64,000 nucleotides of DNA, taken from contig CM059972.1 of the NCBI GenBank assembly GCA_030490835.1, positions 41,519,452 through 41,583,451 on the forward strand, read 5' to 3'. Position 1 is the stretch's first letter; every line of letters starts with the position of its first letter. Position numbers and translations under genes: made by a program. This stretch comes from Annona cherimola. Lineage: Eukaryota; Streptophyta; Magnoliopsida; Magnoliales; Annonaceae. This document shows, piece after piece, positions 1 to 12,816 of the stretch. A model generated the notes under the pieces. It was not told the DNA's origin. It saw only the letters and a program-made list of their open reading frames with translations, and did no database searches.

Positions 1-3000
1 ATATCTCAAATTCAACCGTTAATTTCAAACGGCTATAACTTGAGCTAGGAAAATCGGATTGAGATGAAATTTGAAATGGTGGAATGAAATTATGAGATGC
101 ACATTTTGGAAGGTTTATATCAAGAATATTATATTAGGAAAATATCTGAATTAGAAAAGGTGTGCATAGTTGACTTTTGCACCTCAAGAGTACCATGTAT
201 TAAATGATAGAGTACATGGAATTAATGCATTATTTAATGGTATATATGAGGTGTCAAAGGGAGGAAATTCCAAGTGGATTTTATGAATTAAAAAAAATGC
301 TAAAATCCATGGAAAATCAAGAGCTTAAGTGAATGGAATTAAATGGCTAAGGGAGTAGCTTCAAGTGGCATGTATGTGTGTCAGCATAAGGGACGCCCAT
401 GGGTAATAAAGTATGGTTTTTGGATTTTTTAAAAATCCAAAATATGCATCTAAACTACCTAAACACCTAGGGTAAGTAATGGACCATTAATCATGTGGAA
501 TTTCAAGGCATAAAATCGTTCAAAGGAGCTGCTACATGGAACATTCCTAAGTGGACAGCATGGTATGCATGTGACGTGCAATGGTTTGAAGTGTTGTTGC
601 TGCCATTTTTGTTAATTTTATTATGCCAAATTAATGAATAAATTAGAGGTTAATGAGGTGTATAATTTACCCTTAAATTAGGGTTGTAAAAAAATGGAAA
701 AAAAAATCTTAAAAGGGGCAGCAATATGGACGTGATCAAAGGGGACAGCATGTTGAGGCAAATGACGTGCACCGCTTGATGCTGCTGTAATGATTTTTGC
801 TAATTTTTTTTATGCCGAATTAAAGGTTAAACTCAATTCTAATTAGGTGTTTAATTTACCCTTAAAATGAGATTATTAAAAAATTGGGAAAATTCTCAAA
901 ATGGACAGCAGCTATGGACGTGCCAAGTGGACAGTTTAGATGGTGAGGATTTGAACAGATTTTTGCAGTTAATAAAAATGGAAAAAATTATTTTACTTGG
1001 ATGTAATTTAAACAGAACATTAGGAGGGATAAGCATGCAATAAATAGTGTGGAAAATACAGCTCTAAAGTAGGGCTCATAGCTCGAAATTCCAGCTCTAC
1101 AAGAAGTGATGCTCGGTCAAGTGGAGATGAGGTTTTGTGAAAATTTTCAAAGTGCTGAAACTTGCACCCCAAGAACAGAAGCCACGTCCCGCATATAGCC
1201 CAGCCAAGAAGGAAGAAAAAGAAAGGGGAAAAGGAGGGATCACCCATTTAATCAAGTAAGTGTATGATTATTTTGAGTTTATACTTCAAATCTGGAAATT
1301 ATATGATGTTATAAACCAAAATATGAATGAAGTAGTAAACGAAGGATTTGCACCATGAAATTTTTTTTACAAGCTCTTTATATTATGATTAACGTACGAA
1401 AAAACATTTCTGATTGAAATGTTGAACATGATTCAAATTAAAAATCCGAGAAGATTAACCTAAATAGGGTAGAACGGGTGACACGATCAGCTCTAATAAA
1501 TGATTTTTAATAATTTTTTTGGAAGTATTTTTTATATGAAATTTTTATATGATGTATAAGAAATCATGAGGATAACCGAAAAAAATCAAAATTTATTTTT
1601 GAGTGATATTAGTATGGGTTATAATTCATGTGATTAAGGATGACCCTAAACTCACAACACTGTCCAGCACAGTGAAAATGGAAAAATAAATATATTATGT
1701 TAATATTTAGTTATAAAATTTTTATGAAAGTTAATTCATGTATTTATTGATGTATGATAGAAATTTTATAATTAAATACCTTTATTTGATTATAAATCAA
1801 GATTTGGAGATTTCAGTACGCCTGATTTTAGCATATGTGGATAGTTTGAGAAAAAAATCAAACAAAAATATGAAACCTATGTATAAATGATCCAAATTTA
1901 CATATATGTTAATAACCTAGATTTTGGTTTGGAAAAGTTGGATTAATTGCTGAAATTTCGGATTTATAAAACTGTTTAGGGTTATATGACAAAAGACACA
2001 TTAAACGGGTGAAAAATGGGTTCCAAAGTTGCTGTTTTGGAAACCTATGATTAGTGGATTTAAATCCCATAAAAATACCTTAAGTAAAGTGATAATTAAT
2101 TTTAATTATCATGCTGAATTAGTGACTAAGTTTCTGACTTAGAAAATTTGATGAAATATATAATGTATGTGTTGCCAAATGGGCATATGTGAAGGGATAG
2201 ATATGCATGAATGATAAATGATTTGTGTAATGTGATTTTGTGAAAAAATGGATGAAAATATGATAAATTTTGTGAATATATTTCTTTTTAGAATTGCATT
2301 ATGTTAATCTCAAATTTTGGGATTAATTAATGAGGCGTAAGGCAACAACGGGTGCTTAAAATGAGCAACGATGTGTGAATTTTGCAAAATAAGTGAAAAA
2401 TGGCTTAAGAAAGGTAATGAGCCATAAATGATGATTAATGAATGATTATTAAGTGATTTAAGGATTACCCTACTTATGGGATTGTATATGTTATGTGTTA
2501 ACCGATGAAATGTGCAAATATGTGCTATATATGTGTCTAATGACTTGAGAAGTCAAATGAATGATATATGTTAGAAAATGGGTTGGAAAACTAAGTAGGA
2601 TGCAAGCAAAAAGGAATATATGAAATATTATATTATTTTCATGTAGGCAAGGGCAAAGAAAAGGCGGATTCATAAAGCTAACGTGAGACAGGTAAGCAAG
2701 CAAACTTTCCAAAATATTGATTTCCTACTATGTTTCGAAAATGATAGCTTAAATAAAATGCTTTAAGGATTGTTTCATGGGAAACAAATAATACTTCTTA
2801 AAATAATTATTTTATCACAAGTGTTCCCAAGATTGGAAATGCTTTATATTAATGATTTTAAAGAGTTTGCTTACAAGTAAGCAAGCGAGCTTTTCAAAAT
2901 ATTGTTTCAAAGGAATTTTATGAATTTTATGAACTTGCTTTAATAAGTTGATTTCATAGTTGCTTACAAGATAAGTAAATGAATTTTCAAGCATAATGTT

Positions 3001-3747
3001 TATATTCAAGTATTAAAATTACTTGATCATGTTTATATTAATGATGTAGAGAATTGCTTATAGAGTAAGCAAACTCAGATCTTGAAAATATGATGTGCAT
3101 TTTATGATGGTTTTAATATAAGAAAGTTCATACAAGTGTGGTTTACAAGGAGTTTTATTGAAAAATGTAATTCTTTACAAAATGGTTTCTAGAAATAAAT
3201 AGATGTTTTGAAATAGTTTGCATTAAATGTCATAAATTGAATTTATATACTTGTTTTGAGATTTATTTAGGTGTTTTGAAATAATCTATCAAGGTTCTTT
3301 TCAACTCTTAGAGTTGTAACACTTTGAAGATTCTTTACTTTGATATTTTCAAAAGATTTAAGGGTGACCAGTCCTACAAAATGATTTGGTGGATTTTATG
3401 TTTAAATAATGATCAAAAGATTATGCAAACTCCTCTATATATAAGAATAACAAGGAAGTGACGTGGACAAAACAGATAATGCCATTACAGTGGATGGAAG
3501 AGAGTTGCATATGTTTTGCTCATAAAAATGTTATTAAGAAAATTTTTGTCTCCGCGAGTTTTAAATTAGTTCAAAAGCTTCTTAAAATGAGAATTTCAAA
3601 AGTTGTTTAGCAAATCATTAAAGCTTTACTAAATATTGTCTTCTCAAATATTTTAAATGTTTGGTAAAATGGATTTATTAAAATATTGCTAAACTCTTTA
3701 AGGGTGGTCATCCTAACATCAGGATTTGAAAATAGTTTTCTAAAATG

Positions 3748-3897
3748 TTTTATTTTCAAAACAACCACGCCCAGTTCTCAATTCGAGAAGGGCATAGTTT
3801 GCGGACTGAGTGGTTTAAAATATTTTATTTTCAAAACAATCCTGCCTAGTTCTCAATTCGAGAAGGGCATAGTCTGCGGACTAAGTTGGCTTTATAC
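3748..3897 (+). repeat. 75-bp tandem duplication in LTR A
   Basis: Two adjacent copies of an about 75-base unit sharing the text TTTTATTTTCAAAACAA and TCTCAATTCGAGAAGGGCAT. They carry only a few substitutions. A short open frame across them is a by-product of the repeat, not a gene. Confidence 0.85.
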
Positions 3898-4017
3898 ATA
3901 TCTAGCTGATGCTTGAAAAAGGGCACAGTCATTTCACAGTCAAATGACTGTGCTAAGTTTTGTGAAAATCATTCCTAGCATACGAGTGTGCGCAAAATGA
4001 TGTACTAGGCTCATGGT

Positions 4018-4134
4018 TGAGGCGGTTACGGACCAAAATGGTTGAAAACCAGAGCTCACCTCTACCTATAGCCGAGTCGCTTAGGGAAGACTGGAGGCCG
4101 GCGGCGCCCTCTTTGAAATGGGAGTAAGTTCATG
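4018..4134 (+). repeat. Conserved GC-rich block of LTR A
   Basis: A GC-rich island within an AT-rich LTR, with text such as GCCGAGTCGCTTAGG and GGCGGCGCCCTC. The same block, in either orientation, is found in other A copies near 7136-7345, 10009-10145, 24108-24248, 41795-41930, 43895-44035 and 60193-60335. Its conservation against a diverged background suggests a function in the LTR, which I cannot name. Confidence 0.6.
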
Positions 4135-4377
4135 AGCAGACTCCTGGCTCGCGTGCTGTCTCATGAAAGGTTTCTTTCCTAGGGGAGGATGATCACTTGT
4201 TCAGTGTCACCAACCTGAGGGTCAGAGACACAAATTCATATGTTTTTGGAACATGCATATGTTCCCTATGTTTTAAAAGTCCCAAAATGGGCACCGACGT
4301 TGTTCGGTTTTAAATGGATTTGTGTTGGTTTCAAATGGATTTAAGTTTAGTTTTCAGAAGATACCGAAAAATATTTT

Positions 4378-4700
4378 AGGACATGAATATGTCCGCCATA
4401 TTGGTTTAAAAAGGGTTTGGTATCTTATATGCCGGTTATATGGAAAAATATTTTTGGACATGAGAATGTCCGCATAGATAAAAGATTTCTATGCACATGC
4501 ATTGCTTTTGAATAACCCCGAGTTGGGTTATAAAGAAAATTAAATAAATGATATTTTGGGACATGTAATTGTCCTCATGGGGAAAAAGGTTATAAGAAAA
4601 ATGTTTTAGGACATACAATTGTCCTCATGCCATATGAAAAATATTTTTGGACATAGACATGTCTTCATGATAGATGAAAAATATTTTGGGATAAACAGTT
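4378..4700 (+). repeat. Array of short hairpins (GGACAT...ATGTCC) in LTR A
   Basis: About six imperfect units of 40 to 80 bases. Each holds a short inverted repeat of the type GGACAT-n-ATGTCC next to an AAAATATTTT stretch. The last unit is cut by the insertion at 4701 and resumes at 8197. Confidence 0.75.
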
Positions 4701-5450
4701 TGTGAAACCCCAACCTATGTAGGACTGAATGGTATGCATTGAACATATATATTTGATTTATATGTGATTTAAATGAATTTTGAATGATTTATGGATGATT
4801 TTATGATATTTCGCAAATAAGGCTTAATTAAGAACAGTGATTAAAAATTTAATCGCCGGAGCCCAAAGTGAGTCGGTATGGCCCGAGGGGCTTAATGAGG
4901 ATTTAAAGGTGACAATATGTCATGAATAATCATGTTAATAATCATGATTTAATTTATGGAGATTAAAATGTAATTATGGAATTAAGGTGAAAAATGATAA
5001 AAAATTCATAACTTGAAGCCCACAAGGCGGATTTCGATGAAATTTGACAGGTAAGCTCACAAAGGTGGGCCCAATTTTATAAATGAATTGGATTAAGGGA
5101 ATCATTATGAGATTAGGGTAATAATTAATTATTTTTATCCCAAATCCAAAAGATAAATTCAAGTGGTCATAACTTGACGTAGAAACATCAGATTGAGATG
5201 AAATTTGAAACGATGGAATAAAATTATGAAATATATGAGATGAATGAAATGGATTAAGATAATTATCATGGGAAGTTGGTTTCTTAGAGAGCAAGTAACA
5301 AGTTGCGTAAGAGCTAAGTAAAGAAGGGCAATTGTGGAAGTGAAAATGGAATTTACTAAAATGCCTATGGGGTTACTTGAGCACCAAGAAAAGTAGCAAA
5401 TAAAAGGAGGAAATAGGGGAGCATGGCTGCCGTTTCTAGCAGGGGAGAAG

Positions 5451-5503
5451 GAGAGAGAGAAGGAGAGAGAAAGAGAGAGAAGAAGAGAGAAGAGAGGAAA
5501 ATA
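5451..5503 (+). repeat. GA-rich low-complexity tract
   Basis: Purine-only GAGAGA/AAGAGA sequence in the presumed leader part of the LTR A transcript. Other A copies have a CT-rich tract on the opposite strand at the same place (for example 11860-11900 and 27000-27055). Confidence 0.8.
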
Positions 5504-7135
5504 AGAGAAAAATGAAAATTTTCTCCAAGGGCAGCAGCTAGGGCACGTCAAACCCAGCAAGGAGGAGAGGAAAAGAAGAAAATTTTAAGTGCTCAATGGA
5601 GGGGTTACCAATTAATCAAGTAAGTATATGTTAATCTTGATTTTATGCCTTAAATCTGGAAGTTATATGATGTTGTAAACTAAAATATGAACGGAACCGT
5701 AAATGGATGAATTTTATCATGAAATTTTTTGGGAAGAATCATTGGGGTGATTAAGGAATGACCCAATTTTCATCTTAAAAAGGATAAGCCAGTTGCAAAT
5801 TAAAAATCCAGAAAAATCAACCTAAACAGGGTTGTACGGGTGGCAGGATCAGCTGCACCAAAGGATTTTTAATACTTTTTATACAAGAAATTTTGGGCTG
5901 AAAATTTTACAGAGTATATAAGAAATATTTTGGATCACATTAATAAAATAAAAATTAGGTTTTGATGGGTATAAATATACCCCATAATTTACGTGATTCA
6001 GGCTTTTTGAAAATGGATTCTGCTGTTCAGCAGAATAAAAATACCTAAATAAATAAAAATAATAAATATTTCATGTTTAAAATATTTATTTTGGTTAATT
6101 CATGTCGTTATTAAGGTATGGTAGAAATTTCAGATCAAAAATACTTGATTTGATATTAATTCAAGATTTTGAGATTTCAATGCGCCTCATTTCAGCATAT
6201 GTGGATAGTTGGAGAAACAAATCAAACATAAATATGAAACATATGTAGAAATGATCCAAATTTATATATATGTTAATAACCTAAATTTGGATTAATAAAA
6301 GTAGGATTATTTGCTGAAAATTCGGATTTATAAATCTGCTTAGGGTTATGTGTCAAAAGACACGTTAAACGGGTGAAAAATGGGTTCCAAAGTTGCTGTT
6401 TTGGAAACCTATGATTAGTGGATTTAAATTCCATAAAAATACCCTAAGTACAGTGGTAGTTAAAGGGTTTAATCATGCTAGAATTAGAGACAAGTTTATA
6501 TTTTGAAAAAATTTAAGAAACATATAAGTATGTGTTGAAAAATTGACGTATATGAAGAGATAAGTATGAACACCCGACTTGAAGGACAAGTGGGTTAAAT
6601 TAGATGAACTTATGTAGGTTGAAAAACCTAAGGAATATAACTATTTGAAGATGATGCAAATAAATAAAATGTTATTTTCATTTATCTAGGCAAAGGCAAA
6701 GACGAGAATGAAAGAAAATGATTATGGTGATCTCAGGTAAGCAAACAATCTTTCTAAAATGATGTTTTCTTTCTATGTGATGATGTGTGATTGAAATTGT
6801 TTATGATAATGTTTAAAAGAATGGGCAAGCACAAGTTTTGAAAATGACGGCTTTAATGAAAAGCCACAAGTTTTTCATTACAAGATATTTAAGGATGGTC
6901 ATTCCTTGTTTATATGTGTACTGAAATGTTTATTTCTATTGAAATAAATGATTGCTTATGGTTTCGCAATTATGCTTGAAATGTGATGAAACATGAATTT
7001 ATACGATGTTTCATTGAAATAGTGTTTAATGAGGGATGGTGCAAAGAATTCTCTACATGAGAATGACAAATTCCATGTGTAAGGGGGTATATAATGTCAG
7101 GGTAACTAAAAGTCATACACGGAATGGAAATCAAG

Positions 7136-7345
7136 TAGGCTAGTCGAGGTAGTAAGTGGACAAGGAGTCCCCCTTGACGTCGCCAAGTCAGAAAGGACCG
7201 GCGAGGTAGGCTAGTCGAGATAGTAAGTGGACAGGGAGTCCCCCCTGACGTCGCCAAGTCTGAAAGGATCGGCGAGGTAGGTTAGTCGAGGTAGTAAGTG
7301 GACAAGGAGTCCCCCTTGACGTTGCCAAGTCGGAAGGTCCGGCGC
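7136..7345 (+). repeat. 71-bp tandem repeat, three copies
   Basis: Three head-to-tail units starting at 7136, 7207 and 7278, each beginning TAGGCTAGTCGAG or TAGGTTAGTCGAG and containing GGAGTCCCCC and ACGTCGCCAAGTC. The units differ at only a few positions. The unit corresponds to the conserved GC-rich block, which is single-copy in the other A LTRs, so the triplication is private to this copy. Confidence 0.9.
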
Positions 7346-7454
7346 CAAGGATGGAAAGGATCATGTCATGAAAGAGGGTTCCCCGTGCTAGCGTACCGTC
7401 ACATGAAGGATAACGTCATCAATGGAAATGATTACCAAAGTGTTTATGTGAAAA

Positions 7455-7635
7455 ACATTTTAGGACATATAAACGTCCGTTTTCAACAAGGTTTAAGTGG
7501 AAAAATATTTTAGGACGTATGAACGTCCAATATCAAAATGATTCATGTGGAAAAATGTCTTTTCGTGGACATGAGAATGTCCATTGTCAAATATGGTTTA
7601 TGTCAAGATGTTTTGGGACATAAAATGTCCCCTGG
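7455..7635 (+). repeat. Hairpin array in solo LTR A
   Basis: Four units about 50 bases apart carrying GGACATATAAACGTCC, GGACGTATGAACGTCC, GGACATGAGAATGTCC and GGGACATAAAATGTCCC. This is the same hairpin family as 4378-4700. Confidence 0.8.
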
Positions 7636-8838
7636 CCAAAATGATTTATGAGAAAAAGATTTTAGGAAAAGATTTTCAAGGAAAGTCTTGCCCCAAAATG
7701 CTTGCTTACTGAGTTATCACTCACATTTTGTTTTTCCAAATCTTAGACAGGTACCGGGAAACACGAGGGGTCAATGGACCTAAGCAACGAAGGAAGGTAC
7801 GAAGTAGTACCCAGGTGGGCTAAAAGGATCAGCCATGGTGAGTGGAATGCTACGAATGGAAGTTTCAGGTATATTAATATATAAGTGAACTTGTTTAAAG
7901 TTCCGAGTTCTAGGTGAACTTATGATTGAATAAATGTATGTATGCAATGGAACTGCCATGATTAGGTCAAGAGGGCCTATGATGTATAACAACATGTTGA
8001 AATGGTTTAAAGGATATGTACAGGTGTACTATTGCTTATGTTATAAATGAAATGATGATGAATGAAGAAATGAAAAAAAATTTGGACGAGTTCCAATTAA
8101 GAACCCGCCGCGTGATCAGGACAACAATCCTAATTCACATTTACCAATCGAGAGATCTTGAGGTAAGGAAGTGACATCTCGGTTTGGGGAGCCACATAGT
8201 TGTCCCCATGAAAAATGGTTTAGATGCATAGACATCGCCTTTGAAAATTCTCGAAATGGGGACATGCACAAAGTTTTATGAGTGTATTATAAAGAAGATT
8301 TCTATAAAATATTTCTTCCTATTGTTAGTTGACCACTTGATAAGTGTCTCCTACCGAATGGGCAAAGGATGCATTTAAATAAAAAAATGCTGCTTGCTTA
8401 CTGAGTTTATCACTCACGTTTTGTTTTCCCAACCTTAGACAGGTTTAAGGCTTGAGGAAAGGAGCAAAGCTAAAAGGAATTGGTATGTTTGAAGAATGAA
8501 TAGATGAATGTACTGCTTATAATGAAATGGGAATGATTATGTGTGGTGTAAATAGATAAGTGATTATGAATAAAATTCTACGTGAATTTTTATTTATGAA
8601 TACATATGCTGCCTACAATATGAAAGTAAAGATACTTGTACGATGAATTTTACGATGATATGGATGAGTCCACTATGAATGATGACAAGTGTATGCTTAT
8701 ATGATAAAAGGAAAAAAAAATTGAATGAGATCAAATGAAGAACCCGCCGCGTGATCAGGGCAACAATCCTGATCACATTTATCAATCAAAACGGTCTTGG
8801 AGTAAGGCTTGTGGAGGCCTTGGGTCGGGGGCGCCACA

Positions 8839-9304
8839 TTATTATACACTCTAAATAGATGTACAATCATGAAATATATCATATTTTCATGCATTTTTGC
8901 ACAAAATTACTTTTTACAAGTCATTCATCACTTATACATATTTATCTATTCACATATGCCCATTTGGCAACACATACATAATGTATTTCATGAAATTTGC
9001 TAACTTAGAAATTTAATCCATATTTCAGCGTGTTGATTACCCTTAATTACCACTGTACTTAGGGTATTTTTATGGGATTTAAATCCACTCACCATAGGTT
9101 TCCAAAACAGCAAGTTTGGAACTCGTTTTTCACCCATTTAACGTGTCTTTTGACACATAACCCTAAGTAGTTTAATAAATCCGAATTTTCAGCAAATAAT
9201 TCCATTTTTCCTAATCCAAATTTAGGGCATTAACACATGTTTAACATTCATAAATTAAAACCTCTCAAGAAAGCAAGTTACTTACCCATTTTGGTCCCGT
9301 TTCT
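8839..9304 (-). mobile_element. 3' LTR of the Tekay element, inner part
   Basis: Minus-strand LTR A sequence that aligns with about 61060-61500 of the complete LTR at 59523-63549. It holds the conserved text GGTTTCCAAAACAGCAAG. It continues at 12817 after the nested solo LTR. The rest of this LTR lies left of the window, displaced by the plus-strand LTR ending at 8838. Confidence 0.75.
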
Positions 9305-9310
9305 TGTGGC

Positions 9311-9325
9311 GCCTCGAACCGAGGC
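9311..9325. repeat. Hairpin at the U5 end of LTR A
   Basis: GCCTCGAACCGAGGC is a perfect 6-bp stem with a 3-base loop, a few bases from the LTR terminus. Degenerate forms occur at the same place in the copies starting at 41326, 42304 and 59523. Confidence 0.7.
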
Positions 9326-11264
9326 GTCACATTTGTCCTTACTCCAAGATCTTGTCGATTGGTAAGTGTGAATCAGGATTGTTGCCCTGATCACGCGGCG
9401 GGTACTTAATTCGATCTCGTCCAATTTTTTTTTCTTTTTCTTTCATCACATAAAGAGACATACTTATCATCAAATCTCAATTATCACTGATAACATTCAT
9501 ACTTATTTTTGTACAATACAGGTTATTTTAACCTGATCATTTCATACATACATAAATCAATCATACTATCTACAGATCAACATATCATAAAATTTTCTTC
9601 ATACCTTCTTTTTCCTTTCCTTCTTGGCCTGTGTTGTATCTGTCTATGGTTTGAAAAGCAAAACGTGAGTCGAAACTCAGTAAGCAAGCATTTTTGCATT
9701 TAAATGCATTTCTCCTGTTCAATAGTAGACACTTATCAAGTGATCTACTATCAACCAGTGGAAACTTTTTCATAAAATATATGATTGCAAACTTAACATG
9801 TAAACCTCTTTTCCATGAACATAAAAATGTTTTCATAAAACTTCCTTTTTCCAAGGACATTCTCATGTCCTTAAAACATTTTCCATAAAACCTTTCTAAA
9901 ACAAGCATATGCATCATGCAATATGTTTCTGTCCGTCTGGTAGGTGACACTTACCAAGTGATCACCCTTTCCTCCTTAGGAGAGAAACCATTTCATTTGA
10001 TAACTCGCGAGCCAGGCAGTTATCCGTGTTCTTCTCCCATTTCAGGGAGAGCGCCGCCGGCATTTCGCCTTTTGAAGCGACTTGGCCTATGTAGAGGGGG
10101 CCCATCTTGCAACCGCGTCCGGTCTACATATCCTCTATAGTAGACCTAGTACATAACTCATGTGCACATTCCTTTCTCCATATTCATATGCTAGCATGCT
10201 TTTTATAAAACTCCACAGACCCTAGTCTGTGACTTTTTCTTTTCAAAACTTGATGCTAGCATGTCATTTCAAAATAGTACAGACCTCAGCCTCTATTTCC
10301 TTTTCTAACTTGAAAACTTGGCACAGCCCAAGTTAACAAGTTAATAAAAATATTTTGTAAGGATGACCAACCTTAAATAATTTTGAAAATATTTAAATAA
10401 CACATTTCTAAATCATTTGCAATGCTCGAGGGAAACATTTGAAATAACAATATTTTAAAATTATTGAATAAGTAATATTTTTTTTTGAATGATAAAACAA
10501 CTTTAAAAATATTTGAAACCAAAAAACTTTTCCATTTATGGGCTTTTCATGATCAAAGGATATGCAAACACATAATTTCATTCAATATCATATACTTTGT
10601 CCACATGACACATTGTACATTTTTATGTGTGATATGCTTATATAATCCTTTGAACATTACTCAAATCATTTTATAAAATCCATTTATCGTGTTGGCCTTC
10701 CTTAAATCCATTGTGAAACAATAGTGTTTGGAAATTTCAAGATAAATCAATATATAAAGGACTTTTGAAAACTTTGGAAAACATGTCATTAAAACACTTC
10801 AAAATCTTTTGATAAAACTATTTTCAAACATTTATTCAAAATATTATTTTAAAAACTCATTTTCCTTTCATTGCAACCTTCTCAACATTTCCATTTCAAC
10901 ATTTCCATCTCCTCATTCCTTAACATTTAAAAGGATTTGCTTATGAAGAAACAATTTCCAAAAACATTTCAAGGTTGCAAAATAAAATCATATTTTAAAA
11001 AGATTGCTTGCTTACTTCTGTTTTGCTTTAATTTGAATCCTTTATCCTTTCTTTTCCTTTTCCTATACAAGTGAAAAGGATGTACATACTTTATTATACA
11101 TATGTTATATTCATTTATGACCTTATTTTCGTCCATAATTTCTTATAGAGGTTAACCTTAAAAATACTTGGCCATTATTTTCTTATGTGGATTTTTATCC
11201 ATAAATCCTTAAAAATTCTATCCGTAGATTTAAATATTAATCTCAAATTTTCTCCAAAATCACT

Positions 11265-11395
11265 ATATACTGTAGCAAAATTAATGCAGTAAATCACTGT
11301 AGCAATTTACTATAGCAGATCACTGTAGCAGATCACTGTTCACCCTCGAGGTTACTGTTCACAGAAACGTGGTTACTGTTCATGGGTTCCAAAAA
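11265..11395 (-). repeat. Short CTGTAGCA / ACTGTTCA repeats in LTR A
   Basis: A run of short repeated words (CACTGTAGCA, TTACTGTTCA) spaced 10 to 25 bases apart. A reduced version is present in the outer A LTR at 47895-47960. Confidence 0.7.
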
Positions 11396-11975
11396 TTGAT
11401 ATTTTTTCCAAAAAATAAAAAATACCATGACATAGCTTATGCTTAATATATCATGGAAAATTCCATACATCTTGAATTTATTATCATTTACTTGGCTAAA
11501 TAAATCATTTTCTCCATATACTAAAAATCAACGTAAATTCACTTAAGCATAATCCTTAATTCCAAAAATCATGAAATTAATATATCATCATTACAACATC
11601 ATATTTATCATCTTCATATATCCCAAATCATCATTTATAAATTTGGGAGCATTATTTTCACATATCATATGCTATCTACCCGAATGCTCCACCTTTGCTC
11701 CAAATTTTTGATGTTTTGGCATAATTCCAATTAAGAATTATATCTATACTTATTTTCTCATGATTAGGAATTATCTAAGCATGATTTTACCCTACTTAAC
11801 ATCCAAAAGAAATTCGGAAAGAAATTGCTTACCCGTAGTGGAGATATCCCACTTTTTCTCTCACTTTTTCTCTCTAACTTTCTCCTCTTCTTCCTTGAAC
11901 GTGTGGGAGGGTTTTGGGAGCTGAAAATTCTCAAATGAAGCTGGGATTTTGATGCCTTGGACGTCCCCTTCTGCC

Positions 11976-11984
11976 CTATTTATA
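11976..11984 (-). promoter_or_regulatory. TATA box of solo LTR A
   Basis: The minus strand reads TATAAATAG, a canonical plant TATA box. It is followed downstream by a CT-rich (plus-strand) leader at 11850-11900. The equivalent box in the 41326-52619 copy is at 48547-48555. Confidence 0.6.
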
Positions 11985-12816
11985 CTTTTTGATTTTTCAC
12001 AAAATTGGATTTTACCCCCTTAGCTTGATGTATTTAATTAAAAATTGGTATTTCTTTTTAATTTTAAAAATTTCTTTGATACAAGAGCTGCCCACCCTAT
12101 TCCTGCTCCATCCACCCTATTCAGCCCTATTTTTTATTATTTTTTTGATTTTTAAAATTATTTAATTTAAGCTAAATAAATCCTACCCGTTGATTCGAGA
12201 TGATGATGATCATGGACCATTGATTTGGTCAATTTTTTAGCCACCCTAGCCTGCCATGCCCCTGTTGTAGCTGCCCTTTTCGTTTAATTTTTTATTATTT
12301 TTATTATTTATTTTATTAAAAAGTCAATAGTGGAATTAATTAGAAGTTAAGCTACTTTTTTTTTTATCTCTTTTTGACACTTCATTTTGACCCTTGATTT
12401 GTGATTTTCATCACATCTTAACCCATCCATCATGTTCATCATGAATTTTTAACCATCCATAAAAAATTTCATCGAATTCCGACGCCCGGATTGCAAAATA
12501 TGAATTTTTTTCTACTTTTCCACTAAAATCCAATTTGTATTAAAATAATAAAAACTAATGCTATTTTGTCTTGTAGTGATTGAATCCCTATTTTGTCTTT
12601 TTGTGATTAGGTTAATCCAAGTGATTAACTCTTAATCACGTGTCTTAATCCTCAGTTACTATTCACGTTTACTATTCACATGCACGGTTAAATTCTTAAT
12701 TGCATTATTTTAACCTCTAGTACACACATTTGCAAATATAACTTTTTCATAAATTTTATTTATTATAAAAATCAGTACAAAAATCTATTTGTTATTCTAG
12801 GATTGTGGGTTTCACA

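Larger units (their letters stand above)
4701..8196 (+). mobile_element. Solo LTR of family A, nested in the outer A LTR
   Basis: A complete 3,496-base LTR running from TGTGAAACCC to GCCACA. It is flanked by CAGTT (4696-4700) and TAGTT (8197-8201), a 5-base target-site duplication with one C/T difference. No internal coding region is present, so it is a solo LTR. It carries a GA-rich tract (about 5451-5503), a splice-donor-like CAAGTAAGT near 5615, a triplicated 71-bp unit and a hairpin array. It lies in the same orientation as the LTR it interrupts. Confidence 0.9.
1..8838 (+). mobile_element. Family A LTR, outer copy (left end outside window)
   Basis: This is a very long plus-strand LTR of family A. 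The window opens roughly 430 bases inside it, judging by alignment to the complete copy that starts at 4701. It ends at 8838 with the family terminus GGCGCCACA. It is interrupted by a second A LTR at 4701-8196; removing that insert restores the continuous hairpin-array text (GGATAAACAGTT joined to GTCCCCATG). Without the insert the visible part is about 5.3 kb, so the intact LTR was about 5.8 kb. Minus-strand A sequence begins at 8839, so this copy appears to have inserted into the 3' LTR of the Tekay element. Its left target-site duplication lies outside the window. It encodes no recognisable protein. Confidence 0.8.
9305..12816 (-). mobile_element. Solo LTR of family A, minus strand
   Basis: A complete 3,512-base LTR reading TGTGGCGCC at its left end and GGGTTTCACA at its right end. 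It is flanked by TTTCT (9300-9304) and TTTCC (12817-12821), a target-site duplication with one C/T difference. Removing it rejoins the surrounding LTR at CCCGTTT. It contains one hairpin unit near 9855, the GC-rich block, CAGAC repeats near 10200-10300, several CTGTAGCA/ACTGTTCA repeats (11270-11390) and a canonical TATA box on the minus strand. Confidence 0.9.

Noticed and set aside
3686..3916. Plus-strand ORF with an internal repeat
   Set aside because: It is the translation of the 75-bp tandem duplication in LTR A; no other copy keeps the frame.
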